Assembly: GCF_030035675.1 (NCBI RefSeq)
Contig: NC_084489.1
Location: 23,833,501 to 23,897,500 of the forward strand
DNA length: 64,000 bases
Direction of reading: 5' to 3'
From: Rhineura floridana
Lineage: Eukaryota; Chordata; Lepidosauria; Squamata; Rhineuridae
Shown here piece by piece: positions 12,101-24,100 of the stretch (position 1 is its first letter; every line of letters starts with the position of its first letter). The notes beneath the pieces are model-generated. The model saw nothing but the letters and a program-made list of their open reading frames with translations, did not search any database and was not told where the DNA came from. A program made the translations under genes and the position numbers.

Positions 12101-15100
12101 TATTAAAATAACACCAAGATGATCCCACAGAGGAGTATATCCCATGGTAGTGACAGAGTTCCTTAAGAACATAAGAAAAGCCCTGTTGGATCAGACCAAA
12201 AGTTCATCTAGCCCAGTATCCAGTTCCCCAAAGTGGCCAACTAGACACCTATAGGAAGTCCACAAGAGGGAAGTGAGGGCAAGAATCATCTCCCACTCAT
12301 GTTCCCCAACAACTGGCACTCAGAGGCTTGTTGCCTCTGATTCTGGAGTCAGCATATAGTCATTGTGACTGCTAGCCATTGAAAGCCTGATCCTCCATGA
12401 ATGTGTCCAGTCCTCTTTAAAAGCTATCTAAATTGATAGCCACCCCCACATACTGTGGCAAAGAAATCCATAAATTGCCATGCAATCCAAATCTACTCAG
12501 AAATAAGCCCTATTGAATTCAGTGGGGTTTACTGGTAAGCGGTGGTAACGCAGCCGAAGCTCTGCTCACGGTCAGAGTTCGATTCCAATGGAAGGAGGAA
12601 GTCGAATCTCCGGTAAAAGGGGTCAAGGTCCACTCTGCCTTCCATCCATCCGTGGTTGGTAAAATGAGTACCCGGCATATGCTGGGGGGTAAAGAAAGGC
12701 TGGGGAAGGAACTGGCAATCCCACCCCATATATACGGTCTGCCTAGTAAACGTCATAAGACGTCACCCTAAGAGTCGGAAACGACTCGCACTACAAGTGC
12801 GGGGACACCTTTACCTTTACCTTTTTTAAGTGGAGTTATGATTGCAGCCTTAATTAAGAGTAGTGTGACATACTTCCTATGACAGGATTAACATGGGTAA
12901 TCACATGCTTATTTACCTTTTGAAGTTTCATGCTCTGGTTTTGTTAGACAGTTAGGATTTTCTTAGTGTATTGAAGAACCACAGAAAGCCATATTTGATC
13001 ATATCAATTAAAGTCCCACAGTTTCCAGCGGATGTTCATTTAATAAATGGTCACTCATTTAAACTTATTCAGGAAAGGGTGAGAAAACAATTTTCTGTAC
13101 CTTTCGGCCAATTATTCCTCTCTGCCCCTGAAAAAGATTAGAAGAGTACATGTAAATTTGGGGAGCTTTATACGCAATATAATTGCAACAAACATTTTGC
13201 AGTACATGAAAAAGGAAAGAGTTTGTAGTAGATGTTTACCTTTGGTCCTCTGTTTCCTTTGCAACCTGGGTAGCCCTTTTCTCCATCTGGTCCTGGGCAA
13301 CCTCTTTGGCCCTGATAACAACAATAATGACAATTAAGAAAGGAAGGCTGTAACAATAAGGATTTGTATACTTTTCAGTCCGGCAAAAGATACCAATGTT
13401 TTTTAACATCTATTTGAAACCACAGAAAAATGTCATTCAGACTTTTGGGCTGAAGTGTCACCAGCTGTGTGTGTAGACAATACACAGCAGCAAATATAGC
13501 TCTCATCTCCATCAAGTAATTCCAGAGAGAGGATGGAAACCCTGAACCGGTCTCTTGAAGCAGTTCTGGTGTGGATGAGGCCAAACAAGATAAAACTTAA
13601 TCCAGATAAGATAGAAGTGCTGTTGGTTGGGACTGATTTGCAACTGATTTTTGATGGGGCAGCAGTCCCCCTGAAGGATCTAGTGTGCAACCGAAGACAC
13701 CACCCTTCCCTTGTGACATCCTTGGAATTCCCCAAAGGTTCAGAAGAGGCTTGCAATGTGGCTTGGGGAGGCCTCCTGTTTCAGCAACAAATCCAAAGCC
13801 ATTTTCACACAGAGAGTTGCATGCTCTTTGGATCCTGGCCATCATTTTAACATATCTTTTTCAGAGCAGAATTGTATGGCTGTAACTTAATAGCTTACAG
13901 GTTCCCCTTCTTCTCCCAAGTGTCCCGGGCTTCCTTTAACACCTTGAAGACCCTGAAATGAAGATCAAGGAGAAGTATTACAATCAAATGCTGGTTTGAG
14001 AGCATGTGACACAATCTGAGTTTTCCCCCCAGATAACACATCTTTGATTAAAACCCAAATACTGGATCCTTACCTTCATCCCATGTCTTCCTCTGTCTCC
14101 ACCTTCTCCCTCTTCACCAATACATTTGCAAAACACACAGCAACATGTTCGTTCAGCGATGTTGGCCTTAGAAAGAAAATGAGGTCAGTGACTCTTGGAA
14201 TTCTGAAGTACAACCAGCCAAGTATTGTTTTGGGAACATACTTATATAGGACGATTGTATCAATAACATGATTTCTCTGCTGTTTTTAATGATGCACCAT
14301 TGTCAGCTGCCATCAGATCACTGGCGTTTTAGCCCCAATCCAAAGAAAGTCATGCTATTTACTTAAGGGATTGCCTTGCCCCATCGGTGCATATTCAATT
14401 GCTTTGATATCTGCAGAACTTGCACTTTTACAAATGTCACATAATGTCTGTTCTGCATTTGCAACAACTCCTTCCTTTAACGTGGCAACACCTGTGCTTT
14501 GGAACTCCTTGCCTATTGACATTAACCAGGTGTCCTTGCAATTTGTTTTAGATGCCTGCTGAAAAAGTTTTTGTTTTGGCAAGCCAGCCCAGACATATAC
14601 TTCAGTTACCTCTATCTGTTTAAAGGTTTTATTGATTTTATCTTTGTTTTTAAATATGTTGGTTCAGTGTATATTTGTTTTCATATATATTTGTTGTTGA
14701 TGGTGGTGGCATGTGTATTTGTTTTGATTGAAATGTAGGTTTTAGTTGTGTTTCATCTCCAATTTTTCCTGTACACCGCTTGGAGAAATTTTTGATCGAG
14801 CAGTTTATAAAGTCTAAATAAATAAATATTGAAATTAATTTAACAAGTTAGGTTGATGTTCTAGAGAGCTTTTATTTCTGAGAAGTCCATGTGACATCAT
14901 CAAATAATTACTATCCAGCATTTCTTGTGTTGTCCATCCATGTTTTTCAGACATAATAGATGGTGATTTAATGGGGGGGGCTATGTAATGCAATGACACC
15001 ACCAGCCTGTTCACTGTACACCTGCAAAATATGTTTGAAGCTTTTAAATGGAACTGTTCCCTTATCTGAAAGCTTCCTGTTGGCAGATTTGGCTATATTA

Positions 15101-18100
15101 GTAATTTATTTCATTTGTTGGTCACCTAATACCAAGTATTCTCTAGGTTAATTATAACAGATTTTTTTAAAAAACAAACACACATTTAAAATAAGAATCA
15201 TTTTCTTGCTTCCCTGTTAGCACAGCTGGCAGATTAGTTCTGAATTGCTCTTTATTTAATTCTGTTTTGTCCCCTGGGAGGCAGAGGAGTGTTAAAGGAA
15301 TGTTCTTTCCATTTTATCAAACAGTGCTATTTTACTGTAATGGAAAGAAAAGAGAAAATGATACGAACTGAACTTGCAACTGGTAGATTTTCAACTAACA
15401 CTGGCAAGGATCTTTTCTGAATGGAACTTATTTCTGAATAGACATTATAGAAGTATACAGGCCAAGGGGGAGACCACTGTGGCATAATATATAACTACAT
15501 ATGATGTGCTGTGTGGAACCTTCATTTTGAAGCAATGGAAAGGCAATCCTTCAGCAGCATCGAAGAACTCAAGTGTGGAAGCCATTTTAGTTGTAACTGA
15601 TTTCAATCCCACTGATTTAAATAAGCCTAATCAGCTTTCTCCATATTTGAGCCTTGAAAGCTGAAATCCTTCACATTTACCTGACAGTCAGATTCAGTGA
15701 ATCCAGTGGGACTTAACTTTAGAGCAAACGTGTATAGGATTGCCCTGGTTCTTCGGCAAGTTACAATGTACTTGAACAACTGGCTGGCGATATTTCTCAG
15801 GCCAATATTCAGTTGGGTCCTGTATCCAAACCCTTTTCCAAATTCAATATATTGAAGATCATTAAAATTTGCAGCTCCTTCCAGAACAACAGTTATCAGT
15901 GCATCCAAACCTGTTTAAAGGGTTAATTGTGATTTGTAAGCATGTCACAGGGAGTTTTAAAAGTCAAGGCAATACCTTTTGGCATTTTCTAATTTAAGGT
16001 TTAGATAACCATATAAAAACGGGTAGGCAAATGAAGTCTTAAAAGCAGACATTGCACACAAACTTACTACACCTTACTTCAGAATAAATATTTATTCTGT
16101 CCCATGAAGCTGCAGTTTTGAGTGCAAAGAGAAGAAATGACAGAATGAAGCTGAAGAGGAGTCACAATTCCATAATTTCCTCCTTTCGTTTTAAACTCAT
16201 ATTCTCTAGGAACCACACTAGATGTGAAGGGGCAGCCAGATGTATTTAATTCATATCTCTGCTCTGATCACATATAAAGCAGGGGTGGATGTCTATCTAA
16301 CTTTTTAAATGAGCATAGGGAAATGGGGGTAGGGCAGTGGAATCTGCTCCAGGTTTTAGTCCAGACTAAACCTGGGGTGGATTTCACTGCCCCACTAACA
16401 TGGAGCCACTAGCCACCATTAGAGGAAAGAATATGGAGAAAGCAGAAGTCAGCCTTCACCCACACCAACCAAGCATGGAGAGGAACATCCCTGACCCTTC
16501 ATAGGACTGAAAAGGCAAAGGCATTACTCTGACATAGAACCATTTGATTTATGGACAAAATGCAATACCTATAGATACCAAGATTGCCTATGTGCATGTG
16601 TGTAAATGATCTTGAGTTAAGGAAAAGCACATAAAGAGGTAATTATGCTGAAATGTGATCCTAAATAGACAGGCATTGCCATGAATGTGATCCTAAATAG
16701 GCAGGAATGGCATGAAAAGTGAAATTAGAACTAAAACTGAAGGACTGTGGCACAAGAAAGGTCTCTGCGAGTAAGTTTGTTAGGGCTGTTGTATGGTCAC
16801 TTTTAGACAGTGAAGAAGAGCAACAGTTAATCTACTACAGTAACTACCATGAATAGCAAACATCTGTTGCCCAAAATATAGAAGCTGCTTTTACAGTATG
16901 AATGAAAAATGGAATAAGTTAAGGAATTTTATGATTCACTGAGCTCATACCATTGGATTTAATATTAAAATGTCTGTTTGGGAATATCTGTGGTCATCAG
17001 GCTTTCATTTTCCCTTGAATATGAATATTCGGAAGAATGGCTTTACGCCTGCACAGACTAATAAAATAAATAATACTCATAGCCCAAATTGTCAGAAGCA
17101 TAAAAACAGATAAGGGGATTTCTGTGGTAGGGATTGTTCACTGGCCAAGAAATACTGAAGAAAATAAAAATACTGATAAGGAAGTTCTAGGACCTTAATC
17201 TGATTAGTTTTTATTTTGTTCCATAACTATAGATCAATAGAAAGTCAGCAATGAACGATATGATTTATATGACTGCACCTTCTAGAGTCCTTTATGTAAC
17301 ATATTGGAAGATAATGCAAAATTATGGGATTATGGTGCAAATGCTAAATGATCTAATTATAAAAGAGTGTGAGGGGGAAAAGACAAAATGGAATAACCAC
17401 ACTAATGATAACAATTTATCACCTTCTGCAAATCAGATTCTGTGCATCCCCATTTACAATATATTTAGTGAAGCTACTTTGGCTGTATCCCTTGCAAAAG
17501 ATTCTCTTTTGCTCTTACCTATTTATGAATGTGTGCAAACTATTTCCCCTCTTTTCTCTGATTTATTTATATCCCACCCTTCCTCCCATTAGGAGGAAGT
17601 CTTAAGAATGAAGTTTAATTTGGATGTTGATGCAGGGTTGACTTGTTCCTCCACCCCCTTTTCTCACTGGGGAGGACAGTAGCTTAGTCGTAGAGCAGGC
17701 AGAAGGTCCTAGGTTTGATCCCTGGTGTCTCCAGATAAGGCTGGGAGAGACTCCCTGTCTGAAATCCTGGAGAGATGCTGCCAATCACTGTAGACCAGCC
17801 TTTCCCAACCAGTCTACCTCCAGATGTCGTTGGACTACAACTCCCATCAGCCTCAGCCAGCATTGCCAATGGCCAGGAAAGATGGGAATTGTGGTCCAAC
17901 AACATCTGGAGGCACACTGGTTGGGAAAGGCCGCTGTAGACAATACTGAGCTAGATGGACCAAAGATGCATCTGACTCAGTATAAGGCAGCTTCCTATGT
18001 TTAAATGTTCCCTTATTGCTTTTTTCTTATGGTATAAAATGTCATTATAGTGTTTTATATTTAATAATTTCTGAAAAAATATTATTGTTCGTTATTGTTT

Positions 18101-21100
18101 GGTATCAGCGATGAGTGTCCCCTGATTGGTAAAATGAATACATGAAGTTGGTAAAAGATTCATGAAATTCTAGTACAATAATGAATGAATGGGCAAGGGA
18201 GAGGGGAAGGAAACCTGCAGTCCTCTGCCATCTCCCTGTGCTCTGTTTTCCCTGCTCATTTACTGTATCAGAGAGAGGCTCACAGAAAATGACTTCAAGC
18301 GGTGGAATGCAGTAAAGCCAGATTTAAATGTGATGAGTGGGGTAGACACATGGATGGAGTCATCATGTCTCGTTTGGTGCTCATATGTGGCACCTGTCAT
18401 GGCCCCGTCGGAGGACTCATCAGACGAGGATGACTCGGGAGTAACAGCAGCAGACCCAGAAGCAGCAGACCCAGAAGGAGAAACGGAGGAAACTCCTGAG
18501 AACCCAGCTCCTTCTCCCCCTCAGCTGCAGAGCACCCCAGACACAGCTGAAGCCCTTCAGCCAGACACAGACAGTGAACAGGATACTCCCCCCTCACCTG
18601 CAGAACGTAGACAGCAGAAGGTCAGGCAGAAGAGGGGCAGGCCTGTCCACTTAAGGCCAAAACGCTGATGGCCCACACCTGCTGACAAACCTGCTCCTTA
18701 AAAGACAAACCTTGGGTTCAGCTTGTTGCTGACTACAACGTCAGGTGTGGCTTCGTGTGTTTCCAGATTCCCTGAACCTTATCTTGGACTGACCCCTTGG
18801 CAATTGAACCCGGACCTCTACTGACCTCGCTTCTGGACTTCTGGCTTGGCACGTAAGCTTGGAAAGGGCCTTGCCCTTATCACGCTGCATCCTCGTTAGC
18901 CTGGCAGATTTACGACCAAGCTGCCAGCTAAGGACTTTCCCGCCCTGGTAAATACCCAGGAATTTCCAGCCCCGCCTGCACTGCTGTCTCAGTGCAGAGC
19001 TGACAGCGCCGTGGTCATGCAACAGCAACATGTCCCATAGGATCCCTGTTTCAAATTTCTGAGGAGCCAGAGGTTGATCTGAGGTAATAGGATGCAACCG
19101 CCTTACTGGAGCTAAACAGATTTGGGTCTGGTTAGTGTCTGGATGAGATACCACCTAGACGCACCATCTATGATGCCTTGAGTTCCATTGTAAAAGAAAG
19201 ATGGGATATAAATCAACATTTCCCAACCTTTGGGTGCCCAGATGTTGCTGGACTACAGTTCCCATAATTCCTGGCCATTGGCCATGCTGGCTGGGGCTGA
19301 TGGGACTTGTAGTTCAGCAACATCTGGGGACCCAAAGGTTGGGAAAGGCAGAAAGTAATAAATAAAATAGATGCAATAATAAATCAACCTGACTTCAGTC
19401 TTTTCCCAGTCCTTCAAGATATGCTTGTCAATTTCATGCCCCTTTCAACATTTTCACAAGATATGTACCCGTTCACTACTGGCTTCTCAGTTTCTTGGCT
19501 CCTGAATGGCAAGGAATCTCTTATTTCCTTTTACTATTGAGAAGCCTTATGTTGATCAAAGTCATCCTGACATGTACCCTTTTGCTTGAGTTCGTCTGAC
19601 TTCTGCTCCAGGATTTCTATATCATCATCCAAGCCATCCGAAAACACAAGGAGCACCTAAAGGAAAGTTAAAAAGCACAACAGATTGTAAACCTATTAAA
19701 GTGATATCATACATTGTTGGGTTTGAGTAGACAAGGATGAAGTTATACAGCATACCTTTCTTTGATTAGCAGATTTGATTTGGAAGGTTTCCCAAAGTGA
19801 ATCCAAAAAGTCTGCGTTAAGGTGAGACGCATTCTTGATGGTGGTTCCCACAAGACTCTTCAAAAGTTTTTCACTGTCAATTTGGAACTTTGATGTCACT
19901 AGTGGATCTGTGTTTGTCACTTTCAGTGCTACACTGGTTTGAGATTGTGATCCTGCACTGCAGCTCACACTAGTTAAGGATGTGAGAGCATTTATAATTT
20001 TAGGAAGGTACATTTCCAGCTGGGACTGTCCATGGAATACATGGTCACCTAGACTTTGTGAGGAGACATCGATTCCCACAACAACATCCATGAAACATGC
20101 TATTTTATGAGGAGGAGAAAACAGCACTGAATTACCATACACAACTGACAGTAAAAGGCTTGGAGGGAAAAAATAAGTGAAAGACAGGCAGTGAGAGATA
20201 TGGATTGAGACTAATAGTCAAGTCACAGAGAACCTCACAATTATGAAAGGAAGACTAGGAAACAATCTATATCAAAAAAGCTAAAAATGAGACTTTTGAA
20301 TGAATGGATCCTCATTCTACACATTAAGCACTCATTAACAAATTTCAGCAAGTTTTGCACATTGTTCTTCAGAGTTATCTAGATGTGTTGCTAAGCTGTT
20401 AGTAATGCTTCACCAAGAGATAAAGGTGCTTCTGGTGTGGGGAAAGAGATAACATTACGAAAATAGTTTCATTCATTGCTCCCCCCCCAAAAAAACCCAC
20501 ATTTGTGGATAACTCACTTTGAGCATTTATCAATATCCAGTGTTTATAATTTAGAATCAGGTATGTGTGCATCTGTGATTGGATGGAGGGATGGACAATC
20601 GTATACCCACTTTTCCCAAGGCCCCAAAGAATGGGGAATTCAGAACTACATGAATGCTTGAAATGAGAATACTTACTTGTTTTATATTCTTCTTCACAAA
20701 TATCATCAACTAGTCTTTTTTTATCACCTTCTGTTCACTGAAATTATCAACTGTGTACTTCCTATCTGAGGAGCCAGCTATCTGACTAAGCAGCAAATGG
20801 TCGATTTTCCCTACCCCTAAGGCATATATGTCAACACCTTTCTTTCTCAGATCTTCTGCGGCTTTCACAACTTTGTCATGTGATCAACCATCTGTGATCA
20901 CCAGCAAAATCTGTTGGATGTTTTCATTAACTCTACTGCCACCTTCTGGTGTAAAGTAGTGCTTCACTCTCTCAAGAGCTGCACCAGTGTATGTCTGAAG
21001 TCCTTCCATCTGTCTGATGAGTCCAATTTGAGTTTCAAGTTCTGCTTTGCATGGGAAAACATCCAAGCTGAATTATTCCCTGTACCTGTAACTGTACTGA

Positions 21101-24100
21101 GCAATGCCAACTTGTACTTTGTGAGCAGTGTCAAATGGATGAACCATATCTTGCAAAAAAATCTTCATCTTGTTGAAGTCACTATCACTTATACTGTTAG
21201 ACCCATCAATCAGGAATACAAGATCAGCCGGAATTCCACATTCTGCAAAAGAGATGAAAATTGGAGAATGTCGTTCCTAATTAGGGGCGTATTTGCCCCC
21301 ACCTTAATTACAGGGAAGACTTGGGAACATTCTCGAATCAAGTGCTAGGAGCCACGTGAGATCAATCATCCTATCAGGGAGGGCGCTGAGCAGCAGATAT
21401 AAGGCTGCTCCGTTCTTCCCGCGCTTGCCTTTTTCGCCTCGCGGCAGCTGCGTTTCATTCTCATTCCACGTTGCTCCATTGGCGGCTTTGGCGTTCGTTC
21501 GGAGATTTTTCATTGCTTGTGATTCCTTTGTCTCTCGTTTTCCTTTTCGAGCCTTTACTTACTATTATCGGATCTCCGACGATCAGCTGGGCGTCGGCAG
21601 TCCGCCTACGCACCCGCGGCGGTGGGGCGGCAATCCGGCTTCCTTATTTCCTGGTTTAGTTCCCTTTAGTGTTATTGCCTTTTAAGTTTCAGTTACGAGG
21701 GTTTGAGTTGGTTGGTTGTTTGTTCCTGTTTTAGTTTGTGTGTCTTAAATTAATTCTGCCTTTGCTTTAGTTAACGTTGAGATATTTGCCCCCACCCTCC
21801 AGTTATTCTTGTTGCGTAATTCCATTTAGATTGTTAATCTTTTTGGTTACTTTGGTAGTTACCTAACTAATTTTAGAGCAAAGGTTTAAAGATATAATAA
21901 GTATTGTTTCTGTTAATTTAATAACTAAGGTATTCCATTACTTTAAAATTCATTTACTAGTCGTTATTTATTCCGTTTATTAGTGTTAAAAATATAAATT
22001 ACCCCCCCTTCCCACTTCCCTTTACCTTCAATCCTTTTTCCACTTTCCCTTTGTATATAATAAATAAATAAATGTATAAGTAAATAAGTAAATAAATAAA
22101 ATATATAAATAACCAAAGAGGTTGGGTTAATTTATTAGTTGTAGTGTTATAGGCACTTGGTGTATGCTAATTATTATTATAATTTGTTGACTCCATAATT
22201 AGATTGTAATAGCATTTTGGTCTTTTGTATAATTGTTGTTGTTTATTGTTTCTTACAAAATGCCTCCCAGGAAGGCTCAGCGGAAAAAAGGGGTGTGGGT
22301 GGTCAAGCAAACTACAAAGCGCCCTCTACCACAGGAGAACCTGTCTTCTGACAAAGAGGAGGATTTTGGGACCATCTGTGCCTTGGTGGCTAGGGTGGAG
22401 GCGTTGGAAAAGGAACGCAGACAGCCCCTGGATGCTGAGGCTGGCACAAGTACCGCTCCAGCAGGTAAGAAATCTGCACGGTTGGCTTCCAAAAAGCCTA
22501 AAAATCGTATTCTTGCTGATTTAGTTTCTAGAATCGGGGTTCTGGAAGCTGCAGTACCCAGTGAGGAGCCAGCAATCCGTACGCATACTACGTGTTTACC
22601 AGCTGATCAAGCACCTATTTCTGCTGTCACACCTTCAGTTCTGTCAGCTGCCGGGCATATGCGAAGTCAGCAGCCAGTTCCGCATGATGCTGCAGCGTTT
22701 ACTCCAATGGTTTCTGGGTTTGCAGCACCTTCTGTGATTGCCTCTCCTTCGGCGTATACAGGTGAGCAAATCATGCACTCACAAGCTCTCAATACACATC
22801 CACAGGATTCCACTGCCCTTAACAGGGATATACAAACAGCTGATTCTCCTTCGTTGGGAGCAGCTGCCCACCCAGTAGTGTTTATGGGAGGGGTGTTGGT
22901 ACCCCAGCACCCACAGCTTCCTTGGCCGGCGGCTGCAGTGAGTCCTTGGCAGCCGCCTTCAATTTCCTCTTCTCAATCACCTGCTTCTTTGTCCCTTCCA
23001 TATGGGGTTTATCCTCAAGGCGATACGAACAAAAGAAAAAATTTGGAGGGGAGAGTATATTGACTTGCTTACTCTCCTGTTTCGTGAGCACGAGGCTAAG
23101 CCTAAGGACGGTCAGGAAGGGAAAGAGCGTGAGGCAGTGATCAAAAGGAAGGTGGATAGGGTGTGGCCTAATTGGTTGAACGCCTATACGATTTATATGG
23201 GTGTTATGACACAGGCTTATCCGTCTAGGGCTTTATCCATGATAAAATATCAGGATATAGTGCATCGGGCCTTCTGAGAATTCTCTGGAACCACTTGGCT
23301 TAGGTATGATCAGCATTTTAGACAAAGAGCAGCATTAGACCCACCCTTCATTGGGACATTGAACATACTGGACTGTGGCTACGTTCTATGACCTCCGCCA
23401 GGCCCTCTCTTGGAGATAGGGCCAATAGTGGGCATTTATTGGCACGTGCGCAGACTTCCGCCTCTGGCTACAGCCAAGGCGGGCAGTGGGTTCAATCCCA
23501 ACAAGTCTGCTGGACATTTAATAGCAATGGCCGATGCTCTAGACGTCCCTGTAGGTTCCGACATGTTTGTGCACTGTGCTGAGGCAACCACTCTAGTTCC
23601 TCTTGCCAGAGGGCACGTACGGCTCCACAGGGTACAGGGGAGTACCCACAGCCAAAACGCGGTCTGGCAATAGCGGCTGTACGTCGCAAGGCCAGTAGCC
23701 CGATCAAGCTGACTCCTTTGGCGAAGCTGTTACAGCATTATCCCAATCGGCAGGCTGCTAGTTTTATACTCCAGGGTTTTATGGATGGTTTTCGTATCCC
23801 TTATGAGGGTCCTAGGATTGCTACATCGCTAGTCAATCAGCCCTCTTATAGTAATTTAGCGCCTGTAGTTTTGGCCAAGCTTCATGAGGAGATACTTGCT
23901 GATCGGATATCAGGCCCCTTCCGTTTTCCTCCTTTGGAAAATTTGAGGATTTCCCCTTTAGGTATTATCCCTAAGAAGCAGGCTGGAGAATATCGCCTGA
24001 TTCATAATTTGTCATTCCCAAAAGGGGCCTCTGTCAATGATGGCATTTCCCCATTATTTGCATCAGTTAGATATACTTCTTTTGATGAGGCGGTTAGAGT

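Noticed and set aside
13690-13860. Open frames following the LINE fragment at 13.5 kb
   Set aside because: Peptides on both strands look equally open and unlike any domain; the DNA is probably another short repeat.
14044-14271. Plus-strand frame over 14.04-14.27 kb
   Set aside because: It is the antisense shadow of the Cys-rich junction exon.
21356-21685. Plus-strand frames at the left end of the Ngaro-type element
   Set aside because: They lie in the element's non-coding leader and show no gag or other similarity.
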